Shown: positions 17,131 through 25,020 of the stretch, in pieces | Position numbering within the stretch: position 1 is the stretch's first letter | Layout: each line of letters begins with the position of its first letter | Source: DATHWB01 sp035544575 | GTDB lineage: Bacteria > Actinomycetota > Acidimicrobiia > Spongiisociales > ZC4RG35 | NCBI GenBank assembly: GCA_035544575.1 | Contig: DATKEC010000004.1 | Location: forward strand, 1-60,954 | Direction of reading: 5' to 3' | Length of the DNA stretch: 60,954 bases | Notes under the pieces: model-generated | Seen by the model: only the letters and a program-made list of their open reading frames with translations | Database searches by the model: none | What the model was told of the DNA's origin: nothing | Made by a program: the position numbers and the translations under genes

Positions 17131-17913
17131 ATGACCGAGGCGTACTTCACGACCGACGACGGCGTCTGGTTCCGCGGCACTGGATACACACGGGGTCCGT
17201 GGGATCTGAATGCCTGTCATGCCGGCCCTCCCACCGCGCTGATGGTGCGGGCCCTGGAGACGCTGGTCCCGGACAAGATGCTCACCCGGCTGTCGGTGGA
17301 GATCGCCAGGCCGATCCCGATGGGTGGCTTCCGGGTGGAGACCGAATGGCGCAAGGAGGGGAGGGCAGTCACCCTCACCACCGCTCGCATCCTCGACGAC
17401 GAGCGCGTCTACGCCGTTGCCGAGGCGTTGCACCTGCGCCAGATCGAACTCGAGACCAAGACCGCCCCGTTCGACCTGCCGGACTTCTCTGCCGCGGTGG
17501 CGGGGCCGTTTCCGATCACCGACACTCTCCACGGAGACCAGGCGTTCCCCTCGTCGATCGAGGTGCGCTACGACCCTGCGGCGTCGCTCGGCAAAGGCGG
17601 CCCGACGGTCATGTGGATGCGGACCATCGTTCCGCTGTTGGATGGCGAGGAGCCCACCGGAATGCAGCGGCTGTGCCCGTTGGCCGATTCCGGCAACGGC
17701 ACCTCCTACAACGAGTACCTCGACCGGGTGCTCTTCGTGAACCCCGACCTGCTGCTGTCCGTTCACCGCCACCCGCAGGGCGAGTGGCTGGGCGCCCGGG
17801 TGGTTTCGCATTGGGGGAACAATGGGATCGGGATGGCCGACGCCGAACTGTTCGACACGAAAGGTGCGGTGGGCCGGGCCACCCAGAACCTGCTGCTGGA
17901 CCCGGCCGGATGA
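17131..17913 (+). CDS. Acyl-CoA thioesterase-like protein (TesB-type double hotdog)
   Basis: A 260-residue protein with two hotdog-like halves. The N-terminal half has GPPTALMVRALE, the helix of the hotdog fold, followed by LSVEIARPIPMGGFRVETEW; the second half repeats the pattern with SGNGTSYNEYLDR and the final GRATQNLLL strand. This fits the acyl-CoA thioesterase 4HBT_3 group common in actinobacteria. It would hydrolyse an acyl-CoA to free acid and CoA. It lies at the left border of the catabolic island and points away from it, so it may or may not belong to the pathway. Confidence 0.78.
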   Translation: MTEAYFTTDDGVWFRGTGYTRGPWDLNACHAGPPTALMVRALETLVPDKMLTRLSVEIARPIPMGGFRVETEWRKEGRAVTLTTARILDDERVYAVAEALHLRQIELETKTAPFDLPDFSAAVAGPFPITDTLHGDQAFPSSIEVRYDPAASLGKGGPTVMWMRTIVPLLDGEEPTGMQRLCPLADSGNGTSYNEYLDRVLFVNPDLLLSVHRHPQGEWLGARVVSHWGNNGIGMADAELFDTKGAVGRATQNLLLDPAG

Positions 17914-17931
17914 CGGATTACTCCAGGGACG

Positions 17932-19440
17932 TCAGCGGAGGATCCAATCCCAGCGGTCCCGGGTGATCTGCTTTTCTGCAGGCTCGGGTCCGATGGAGGG
18001 CGGGAACTCGTGTCGCCACTCCCACGGCCGGGTGGCATCGATGAGCAGGCGGCTGTTGAAGGTCTTCTCCCCGGGACGAAGCGCCGGGTCGAGGGACCCG
18101 GTCAGCACCCGCTCGATGATGTCAACGTCCCTCGCTGGATCCGAACGGGTGCAGATCGCCCAGATCACCTCGTCGAGATCGGTGACGTCGATGTCTTCGT
18201 CGACGACGACCACGATTCGCCCGAGATACGAGGCCTGACCCACCTGACTGCCCACATACAGCGTCTGGCGGGCGTGTCCGGCGTGGCTGTTCTTGATCGA
18301 GATCACGTTGAACAGCCGGCAACCTCCGACGGCGTGGGTCCAAGCGGCGACGACATTCGGCACCCCGGCGGCCCGCACCTGCCGCTGCAGGTTGCCGCTT
18401 CGCAGATACTGCTGGAACCGCTGGGCTTCGTACGGCGGCTTCTCCGGAGGGCAACCGAGGAGGATCGGGTCGTCCCGGTGGTAGATCGCCGCGACATCGA
18501 TCACCGGTTCTTCCCGGGAAGCCGAGGCGTAATACCCGGTCCATTCGCCGAACGGTCCCTCCCGCATCGTGGAGTTGGGCTGGACGAAACCCTCGATCGC
18601 AATTTCGGCGCCGATGGGAATGGGGAGGCCGGTGTGCTTGCCGGCGATGCAGGCGACCGGTTCGCCCGCCACCCCACCGATCCATTCGAGTTCGCTGATC
18701 CCTCTCGGGATCTCGAGCGCGCTCGCCAGGAAGTGAATCGGGGCCATTCCCGCCAGGACCACCACCGGCATCGGCTCGCCGGCGTCGAAGTAGGTCTTCA
18801 TGTGGACCTGGCCGTCCTTGTTGGGCGAGATGTACAGGCCGGCGCGCTTGTCGTCGTGGATCATCACCCGGTAGGTCCCCATGTTGACCCAGTCCGAGTT
18901 GCGGTCCTTGGTGATCACGGCATCACCGGTGCCGATGTACCGGCCCCCGTCCTCCTCGTGCCAGAGGGGAGTCGGGAACTTGAACAGGTCGATGTCGTCG
19001 CCTTCGAGAACGTTCTCGAGAATGGGGCCGACCTCGACGATGTTGACGGGCTGGGGTTCGATGGTGTCCATCAACCGTTCCCAGGCGTCGACCAGGCCGA
19101 AGGTGTCGATGTCCGACCCGAGACCGAGGGTGAGGCCGATGCGACCCCTGGTGGCGAGCGAGTTGACCAGCACCCGGTAGCCGGCCGGGTAACCGGGAAT
19201 GTTGTCGAAGATCACCGCAGGGGCGTCGTCGGTGTGATGGAGCATCTCGGTGGCGCGCCCAATGTTCTCTTCCCAGTCGACGCCGTCGACAACGCGAAGT
19301 TCTCCGATCGCGTCGACCGACCGCAGCCACGAGCGGAGGTCGCTGGCCCCTCCCGATGGCAGCGAATCTTCAGGCTCTGTCGCCTGATATGTGACTCCTT
19401 GCGCACCGTTGTAGTGTTGCCCGGGCACCATTTCCTCCAT
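17932..19440 (-). CDS. UbiD-family prenylated-FMN decarboxylase, copy 1
   Basis: A 502-residue UbiD-type (de)carboxylase. Residues matching the Fdc1 active site are visible: Asn186 and Arg191 in VNMGTYR (metal/prFMN binding and catalysis) and the Glu294/Glu299 pair in REGPFGEWTGYY. The conserved RSDP phrase lies in the C-terminal third. The enzyme needs prenylated FMN made by UbiX, whose gene is 3 kb away. It removes CO2 from, or adds it to, an aromatic, heteroaromatic or unsaturated acid; the substrate is not predictable. It is paralogous to the UbiD at 39089-40540, with very similar sequence throughout. It stands divergent to the MmgE/PrpD gene over a 59-bp gap that contains a palindrome. 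Confidence 0.93.
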   Translation of the reverse strand: MEEMVPGQHYNGAQGVTYQATEPEDSLPSGGASDLRSWLRSVDAIGELRVVDGVDWEENIGRATEMLHHTDDAPAVIFDNIPGYPAGYRVLVNSLATRGRIGLTLGLGSDIDTFGLVDAWERLMDTIEPQPVNIVEVGPILENVLEGDDIDLFKFPTPLWHEEDGGRYIGTGDAVITKDRNSDWVNMGTYRVMIHDDKRAGLYISPNKDGQVHMKTYFDAGEPMPVVVLAGMAPIHFLASALEIPRGISELEWIGGVAGEPVACIAGKHTGLPIPIGAEIAIEGFVQPNSTMREGPFGEWTGYYASASREEPVIDVAAIYHRDDPILLGCPPEKPPYEAQRFQQYLRSGNLQRQVRAAGVPNVVAAWTHAVGGCRLFNVISIKNSHAGHARQTLYVGSQVGQASYLGRIVVVVDEDIDVTDLDEVIWAICTRSDPARDVDIIERVLTGSLDPALRPGEKTFNSRLLIDATRPWEWRHEFPPSIGPEPAEKQITRDRWDWILR

Positions 19441-19459
19441 CTCGGCGGTCAGAGATTCA

Positions 19460-19473
19460 TGTTACATGTGACA
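19460..19473. promoter_or_regulatory. Near-perfect palindrome between ubiD copy 1 and mmgE/prpD
   Basis: TGTTACATGTGACA is a 14-bp palindrome with six of seven pairs matched. It lies 19 bp before the ubiD ATG and 26 bp before the prpD ATG, so one regulator could control both directions. It differs from the GCAAC-N4-RTTGC motif of the rest of the island. Confidence 0.4.
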
Positions 19474-19499
19474 AATCTTGATGCCGTAGACGACCCGCG

Positions 19500-20846
19500 A
19501 TGAAACAAATGGTCGAGCCCACCCTCGAGTTGGCTCGCTTCGGATCCGAACTCGAGGTCGCCGCGATCCCGTCTGCTGTGGCCGAACGGGTCAAGCTACT
19601 GCTGGTCGATTCGATCGCGTCCGGGCTCACCGGCTGGAGTGCCAACGAGTCTCATCTGTTGGCCGATGCTGCCGTCACCACCCTCGGACGAGGAGCGTCG
19701 ACGGTCATCGGGGGAGCTCCCGCATCTCCCGGCGCCGCCGCTCTGATCAACGGATATCTGATCACCGCCAGGTCGATGTGCGACGTCCATCGACCGACGC
19801 TGTGTCATGTCACCCCGGTGGCGGTACCCGCTCTGCTCGCCGCCGCCGAGCGGGAAGCCAGTTCCGGGCGCGATCTGCTCGTCGGCCTGACGGTGGCACT
19901 CGAGGCGACGGTGAGGATCGGCTTGGCACTCGACTACCCCGAGATGCGCTCGCGTGGCTGGCACACGCCTGGTGTGGCCGGCCCGCTGGGCACGGCGCTG
20001 GGAGCGGCCCGGCTGTTGGGGTTGGAACCGGAGACCTCGGCACGGGCGATGGGGATCGCCTTCGAGAGCGCGGGAGGCACCTTTGCCGTGTTCGGGACTC
20101 CGACCCTCAAGTTCAACCAGGCTCGGGCTTCGCTGGCCGGACTTCTGTCCACCGATCTCGCCGCCCAAGGATTCGGGGCTCCCACCGACGTACTCACCGC
20201 CGCCGACGGCGGCATGCTCGACACGTTCTCGAACGGGGGAAAGCCGGACAAGGTGACCCGGGAGCTCGGTTTCGATTGGGAGCTGACCGGAATCACCACC
20301 CGGCTGTGGCCGGCCGCCACGGCGCTCCAAACGGTGGTCGCCATGATTCTCTCCAGCGACATCCCACCCCCGGACTCCATCGAGTGGGTCTCGGTGGCCC
20401 TTTCCCCGACCGACTACGCCATGTACGCCGACATGGGATGGGCCAGTCCGTTCGAGGCCCAGCTCTCCACCCGGTATGTGACTTCGGTGGTGCTTGCCGA
20501 TCGTTCCTGCTGGCTCGACCAGTATCTGAAGGAGAAACTCACGGACCCGAAGATCGGAGCCTTCGCCGCGGAACGGGTGCACGTGGTGTCGGACCCCGAT
20601 CTGCCGGAAGGCGGCGCCAGGATGTCCGTCGCGGTACGAGGTGGCGATGTCGTGGACCACATGCGGCGCGTCCCCAAGGGCCACCCTGAGGATCCGGCGA
20701 CGTGGGGGGAGACTGCAGACAAACTCACACGGGCCGCCGCAGGGCGGAAGATCAGGGGATCGGCCGGGGAAATCGTCGAGATGGTCGACTCCCTGGAGAC
20801 CCTCGACGACGTCGGTGTCCTCGTCGGCCTGCTCGGGGCTGACTGA
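19500..20846 (+). CDS. MmgE/PrpD family protein
   Basis: A 448-residue protein of the MmgE/PrpD superfamily, whose known members include 2-methylcitrate dehydratase, cis-aconitate decarboxylase and iminodisuccinate epimerase. Seen here: the N-terminal helical domain with LLVDSIASGLTGW, then INGYLITARSMCDVHRPT, and the central GVAGPLGTALGAARLLGL with KFNQARASLAGLLS, the typical order. The substrate in this family is usually a di- or tricarboxylic acid. Its place opposite a UbiD decarboxylase suggests dehydration, epimerisation or decarboxylation of an acidic intermediate in the same pathway. The exact reaction is not inferable. Confidence 0.88.
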   Translation: MKQMVEPTLELARFGSELEVAAIPSAVAERVKLLLVDSIASGLTGWSANESHLLADAAVTTLGRGASTVIGGAPASPGAAALINGYLITARSMCDVHRPTLCHVTPVAVPALLAAAEREASSGRDLLVGLTVALEATVRIGLALDYPEMRSRGWHTPGVAGPLGTALGAARLLGLEPETSARAMGIAFESAGGTFAVFGTPTLKFNQARASLAGLLSTDLAAQGFGAPTDVLTAADGGMLDTFSNGGKPDKVTRELGFDWELTGITTRLWPAATALQTVVAMILSSDIPPPDSIEWVSVALSPTDYAMYADMGWASPFEAQLSTRYVTSVVLADRSCWLDQYLKEKLTDPKIGAFAAERVHVVSDPDLPEGGARMSVAVRGGDVVDHMRRVPKGHPEDPATWGETADKLTRAAAGRKIRGSAGEIVEMVDSLETLDDVGVLVGLLGAD

Positions 20847-20847
20847 A

Positions 20848-21312
20848 TCAGGGAAGCGGCGGAGGTCCGGGCGAGTCGCCGGCCAACCACGACCTCACAC
20901 CGGTCCAGTACGCGAGGTGCGCACCGATCTCCGCCGCGTCGCCATCTTGGGCATGGAACCGCATCGTCATGACCCATGGGGGTTCGGCGGTAGGACGAAA
21001 CCCTGAGACTGTGCCCGCGATCAGGGCGAGGTCACCGTGGACTTCTGCGGTGGCGTCCACCACCTCCACTCTCACCGCCACGTCATCGAGAGGGATGAGC
21101 AGCGAAAAGCTGTCGCCGAGACGACGCACGACCGAGCTGGTGCCGTGCACACCGACACGAGCCTGACTTCCTGACAGGAAAACGTCCCCGGTCGACAGTA
21201 CCGCGATCGCCGGTGGGGTCCCGGCGGTCGCCATCACGATCGCCAGACCGCCCGAAGCGTCGGGCAGTTCCGAAACTGCCGCAGACAGACGCTGCACGAG
21301 TCCGGACCTCAC
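20848..21312 (-). CDS. Uncharacterised 154-residue protein coupled to IDI-2
   Basis: A small soluble protein with no signal peptide or membrane segment. It has alternating beta strands in the order LAIVMAT, AIAVLSTGDVFLSG, RVGVHGTSSVVRRLGDSFSLLIPL, VRVEVVDATAEVHGDLALIAGTV and a C-terminal helix ending in AYWTGVRSWL. The pattern resembles the split-barrel flavin/pyridoxamine-phosphate-oxidase fold, but no motif proves it. The GTG start (21310-21312) overlaps the stop of the IDI-2 gene in a GTGA junction, so it is translated with that enzyme. It may relate to flavin or prenyl-phosphate handling for prFMN synthesis; this is speculation from position. Confidence 0.6.
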   Translation of the reverse strand: MRSGLVQRLSAAVSELPDASGGLAIVMATAGTPPAIAVLSTGDVFLSGSQARVGVHGTSSVVRRLGDSFSLLIPLDDVAVRVEVVDATAEVHGDLALIAGTVSGFRPTAEPPWVMTMRFHAQDGDAAEIGAHLAYWTGVRSWLAGDSPGPPPLP

Positions 21313-22388
21313 AGGAGACCTCGCTGGGCTGCCCAGCTGGCAACGTTGCCTGTCAGCACCGCACCGGCCTCCCGCAACGCGGCGATGTTGCCGGACCCGA
21401 CCAGGGTCATCGCCAGCCGGAGCTCTGCGAGCAGGATCTCGACCTCGCGGACTGCACTGTCCGTCCCCTCGATGGCCGCCGCCAGGACAGGGCGCCCGAC
21501 GCCCGCGGCTGTCGCCCCGAGCGCCAGGGCCTTGGCGACGTCGAGACCGGATCTGACGCCACCGGTGGCGACGACTTCCGGAACCTTCGTCCGCGTCTCC
21601 AGGATCGACATCGCCGTGGGGATACCCCAATCCTCGAAGGTTCCGCCGAGGCGAGCTCCAACCGCATCATCGACCGCCTTCGCCCGTTCACCTTCGATCC
21701 GGGCGAAGCTGGTCCCGCCGGCTCCTCCCACGTCCAAAATCGACACGCCTGCACTCGCGAGCTGTGACGCAGTCTCCCGACTCATGCCGGCACCCGTCTC
21801 CTTGACCATCACCGGCACCGGGGACCAGTCGACCAGCTCTCCGATGGCGTCCAACAGGCCGAGAAAGTTCCGATCACCCTCGGGCTGGATCATCTCCTCC
21901 ACCACGTTGAGATGAATGGCGAGGACCTGGGCGTCGAGCATTCCCAGCGCCTCCTCCACCTCCGAACGCGAGAGCGGCGGATCTTCGCCTTGCGGGACCA
22001 GCTGGCAGACCCCGAGGTTGGCGATCACAAGTGCTGTCGGGGCAGATTCTCGGATGACGGTGTAGGAACGGACCAGGGCCGGTTCGCGGAGGGCCGCCCG
22101 CTGGCTGCCCGAGCCGATGGCGATGCCGTGGGTCTCGGCGGCGACGGCCAGGCTCTGATTGATCGAGACAGATTGCTCGTGGCCGCCCGTCATCGAGACG
22201 ATCACCAGGGGTGCGGCCAGCCGGTGGCCCCCGAGGGTGACTCCGAGATCGAGGGAGTGGGCGTCCACCTCGGGGAGAGCTGCGGGGACCAGATGGACGT
22301 CTTCCCACCCCGCGGAGGCAGCTGACTGGGACCGGTCTCCCAGGGCGGCATCGATGTGTTCCCGCTTCCGGTTCGAAATCATCGACAT
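21309..22388 (-). CDS. fni: Type 2 isopentenyl-diphosphate delta-isomerase
   Basis: A 359-residue FMN-dependent TIM-barrel enzyme interconverting isopentenyl and dimethylallyl diphosphate. Family motifs are in order: ISNRKREHID at the start, MTGG, GSGSQR, ANLG, VKETGAG, DVGGAGGTSF and ATGGVRSG. The ATG at 22388 (reading MSMISNRK) follows GGGAGC; longer upstream residues would invade the ubiX promoter region. It is divergent from ubiX across 73 bp. UbiX prenylates FMN with dimethylallyl phosphate, so an isomerase here can supply the C5 donor for the prFMN cofactor of the two UbiD enzymes. An alternative is ordinary isoprenoid metabolism. Confidence 0.92.
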   Translation of the reverse strand: MSMISNRKREHIDAALGDRSQSAASAGWEDVHLVPAALPEVDAHSLDLGVTLGGHRLAAPLVIVSMTGGHEQSVSINQSLAVAAETHGIAIGSGSQRAALREPALVRSYTVIRESAPTALVIANLGVCQLVPQGEDPPLSRSEVEEALGMLDAQVLAIHLNVVEEMIQPEGDRNFLGLLDAIGELVDWSPVPVMVKETGAGMSRETASQLASAGVSILDVGGAGGTSFARIEGERAKAVDDAVGARLGGTFEDWGIPTAMSILETRTKVPEVVATGGVRSGLDVAKALALGATAAGVGRPVLAAAIEGTDSAVREVEILLAELRLAMTLVGSGNIAALREAGAVLTGNVASWAAQRGLL

Positions 22389-22461
22389 GGGCCGCTCCCG
22401 GCTTGAGCGGGCCGCTTCGGAGAGGTCAGTAGCATGCTCGCCAGCCTGCGGGAAGAGCGGA

Positions 22462-23025
22462 ATGCGGAGAATCATCGTCGGTATCTCGGGTTCGAGCGGC
22501 GCGATCTATGGCGCCCGGCTGGTCCAGGTGCTGGCGGGCGTCGATGATGTCGAGACTCACCTCGTCGTGAGCAAAGGTGCCGAGGCCACCCTGGGATACG
22601 AAACCGACGTCACCCTGGCCGACCTCGTGCGGGACGCCGACTTCTCCTATTCCGACACCGAGATGGGGGCGACGCTGGCATCCGGCACGTTTCTGACCGA
22701 CGGAATGGTCATCGCTCCGTGTTCGATCAAGACGCTGAGTGCGGTGGCCAACTCCTATGACACCAACCTCATCGCGCGGGCGGCAGATGTCTGCCTCAAG
22801 GAGCGAAGAAAGCTCGTGCTCGTGGTGCGCGAGACGCCCCTCCACGCCGGGCACCTCCGCCTCATGTCCCAGGCGACGGACGCCGGCGCCGTGATCCTGC
22901 CGCCGGTGCCGGGCTTCTACATCCGCCCGCAGTCGATCGCCGATCTGGTGGATCACACCATCACCAAGATCCTCGACCAGTTCTCGATCGATGCCGGTCT
23001 GATCCCGCGCTGGGCGGGGCTCTGA
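22462..23025 (+). CDS. ubiX: UbiX-type flavin prenyltransferase
   Basis: A 187-residue flavoprotein that attaches a dimethylallyl group to FMN N5/C6 to form prenylated FMN, the cofactor of UbiD decarboxylases. It shows IIVGISGSSGAIYG at residues 4-17 (flavin phosphate loop), the central APCSIKTLSAVANSYDTNLIARAADV and the later RETPLHAGHLRLM phrase, all diagnostic. Length is normal for the family. The start is chosen at the ATG that leaves the glycine-rich loop at the usual distance from the N-terminus. It is the only ubiX in the window and must serve both UbiD copies unless another lies elsewhere. Confidence 0.95.
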   Translation: MRRIIVGISGSSGAIYGARLVQVLAGVDDVETHLVVSKGAEATLGYETDVTLADLVRDADFSYSDTEMGATLASGTFLTDGMVIAPCSIKTLSAVANSYDTNLIARAADVCLKERRKLVLVVRETPLHAGHLRLMSQATDAGAVILPPVPGFYIRPQSIADLVDHTITKILDQFSIDAGLIPRWAGL

Positions 23026-23044
23026 TCGGCGGCGCGGGCTGTCA

Positions 23045-23812
23045 TCAGCGTCCCTTGAACTCAGGATCCCGCCCCTCACGAAAAGCCGCTCGGCCTTCGT
23101 TTCGGTCCTCGGTGGTGGACAGCAGCGCCCACAGCGCCCGTTCGAGTGCCAGCCCGGAGGCGTCGGATCCACGGGCACCGACGCGGCCCGCCAGCTTGGC
23201 GGCTTTCAGCGAGAGTGGGGCGGCTGTCGCCACCCGGTGGGCGAGCTCTCGAACCCCGGTGATGAAGTCAGCGTCGGCGAAGACGTCCGAGACCAATCCG
23301 TACCGAAGTGCGTCCTCCGCCGCCAGCCGGTCCCCGGTGAGCAGGAGCTTCCAGGCGATCGCCGCAGGCAGCGCTCCGAACAGTCGCTGGGTGCCGCCCG
23401 AGCCGGGGAGACTTCCAATTCTCGCTTCGGTCAGCGCAAAGAAGCTCCGTGTCGACGCCACCCGCATGTCACAGGCCAGCGCCATCTCGAAGCCTCCACC
23501 CACGGCCGCACCGTCGACCGCGGCGAGCAGCGGTTTGGTGCACCGGTCGAGGGGCTCGGTCAGCCGGTCGGGGTTGCGGACGAGCACGTGGCGGTCGTTG
23601 GCGGGATCCGATGAGAGGTCGACCCCAGCAGAAAACGAGCCGCCGGCGCCGGTGAGGACGATCAGCCGCACCGCGTCGTCTGCTTCGGCGGCTGCGATCG
23701 CGGCCGCGAGTGCCGCCCGGGTCGGCAGGTCGATGGCATTGCGCTTGTCGGGCCGGTTGATCGTGATCCAGGCCACGCCCTGGCCATGTTCGGAGAGGAT
23801 GCTGTCGGTCAT
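23045..23812 (-). CDS. Enoyl-CoA hydratase/isomerase (crotonase family)
   Basis: A 255-residue crotonase. The oxyanion-hole regions SAGVDLS near residue 63 and GAAVGGGFEMALACDMRVAS near residue 98 are intact, and the catalytic region TEARIGSLPGSGGTQRLFG is present with the glutamate of TEA. It would hydrate or isomerise an unsaturated acyl-CoA. It is the last gene of the six-gene operon that starts at 30338 and sits 2 bp after the CoA-transferase subunit. In the benzylsuccinate pathway the equivalent step is BbsH. The specific acyl-CoA cannot be inferred. Confidence 0.88.
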   Translation of the reverse strand: MTDSILSEHGQGVAWITINRPDKRNAIDLPTRAALAAAIAAAEADDAVRLIVLTGAGGSFSAGVDLSSDPANDRHVLVRNPDRLTEPLDRCTKPLLAAVDGAAVGGGFEMALACDMRVASTRSFFALTEARIGSLPGSGGTQRLFGALPAAIAWKLLLTGDRLAAEDALRYGLVSDVFADADFITGVRELAHRVATAAPLSLKAAKLAGRVGARGSDASGLALERALWALLSTTEDRNEGRAAFREGRDPEFKGR

Positions 23813-23814
23813 GT

Positions 23815-25020
23815 TCAGTAGAGGACCTCGGCGGTCGTGAGCCGATCGTATTCCTCGGAGCTCATTCCCAGGACTTCCGATGCGATCTCCCAGGTGTGCT
23901 CCCCGAGCAGCGGTGGCCGGGTCATGGACGTTCTTCCGGCGGCGGTGACGAAGGGGAGCCGGAACATGGGCAGTTCGCCGATGACGGGGTGTTCGATCGT
24001 GTGCCAGAACTCTCTCTCTGCCAGCCTGGGGTCCTCGAGCACATCCGCGCTGGTGTTCACCAGCCCACTTGGGACTCCGACACGCGCCAGCCTGTGCGCG
24101 ACGATCTCACTCGACAGCCCTGCCACCCACTTGGCGACCACCTCGTTCACCTCGTCACGTCGTGCCTCGCGCTCTGAAGACGTCGTCATCGGGTTCTGGG
24201 AATCGACGCCGTCGCTGGCCATCTCCTCCTGGAGCCGCAGCCAGTGTTCGTCCCGGGAACAGCTGATCGCCACCCAACGGTCGTCTGACGTCCGGAACGT
24301 CCCGCGCGGCACGACTCCTGGTTTCCGGTTCCCGACCGCCTCGACACTGAACCCTGCGGAACCGGCCAAGATCGCCGACCCGATCACGTTCACCGTCGAC
24401 TCGAACTGAGAGAGTTCGATCGCCTGACCCTTCCCGGTCTTGGCCCGCTGGAAGAGGGCGGCGAGGACGGCCACCAGGCCGTGGCCGGGATTGGGGACGT
24501 GATCGGGATAGTGAGTCCCGGTCCCGACCGGTGTGCGGCCCGGCTCGCCCGAAAGAGACACCAGCCCACCCAGGGCGGCGATCGTGGAGCCGAAGCCGAT
24601 GAAGGAAGAGTGCGGACCGTCGTTACCCTGCATGGGCATCACGAGGTAGATGACGTCCTCGTTGACCGCTTTGATCTCCGGGTACGAGAGGCCCCACTTC
24701 TCCATGATTCCGGGGCGAAAGTTGCTGGTGACGGCATCGACGTTCGAGGCGAGTTCCAACGCGATCTCGCGGGCCTCGGGCTTGGACATGTTCAGTGCGA
24801 AGCTCTTCTTGTCCGGGTTGCGGGAGGCGAAGTATCCGGATGCTTCGAGTCCTTCCGTGCCTGGCCGGAACGGTGGCGTGAGTCTCAGGTTGTCCGGATG
24901 ACTGCGGGATTCCACCCGGATGATCTCGGCGCCGGCCTCGCCCATGGCCTTCGTCACCAGCGCGCCCGCGCCGATCCAACAGAAGTCGAGTACGCGGATG
25001 CCGGCCAGCGGACCGCTCAC
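23815..25020 (-). CDS. Class III CoA-transferase subunit with catalytic Asp candidate (CaiB/BaiF family)
   Basis: A 401-residue CaiB/BaiF protein. It starts with the typical PLAGIRVLDFCW and carries NPDKKSFALNM and FRPGIMEKWGL. The catalytic aspartate candidate is Asp173 in THYPDHVPNPGH, followed by VLAALFQRAKTGKGQAIELSQ. In this family Asp forms a mixed anhydride and then a thioester with CoA. The GTG start overlaps the stop of the preceding CaiB-like gene (GTGA 25017-25020), so two unlike subunits are produced together, as in BbsEF or SptAB. The acid activated is unknown, and succinyl-CoA is a likely donor by analogy. Confidence 0.88.
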   Translation of the reverse strand: MSGPLAGIRVLDFCWIGAGALVTKAMGEAGAEIIRVESRSHPDNLRLTPPFRPGTEGLEASGYFASRNPDKKSFALNMSKPEAREIALELASNVDAVTSNFRPGIMEKWGLSYPEIKAVNEDVIYLVMPMQGNDGPHSSFIGFGSTIAALGGLVSLSGEPGRTPVGTGTHYPDHVPNPGHGLVAVLAALFQRAKTGKGQAIELSQFESTVNVIGSAILAGSAGFSVEAVGNRKPGVVPRGTFRTSDDRWVAISCSRDEHWLRLQEEMASDGVDSQNPMTTSSEREARRDEVNEVVAKWVAGLSSEIVAHRLARVGVPSGLVNTSADVLEDPRLAEREFWHTIEHPVIGELPMFRLPFVTAAGRTSMTRPPLLGEHTWEIASEVLGMSSEEYDRLTTAEVLY

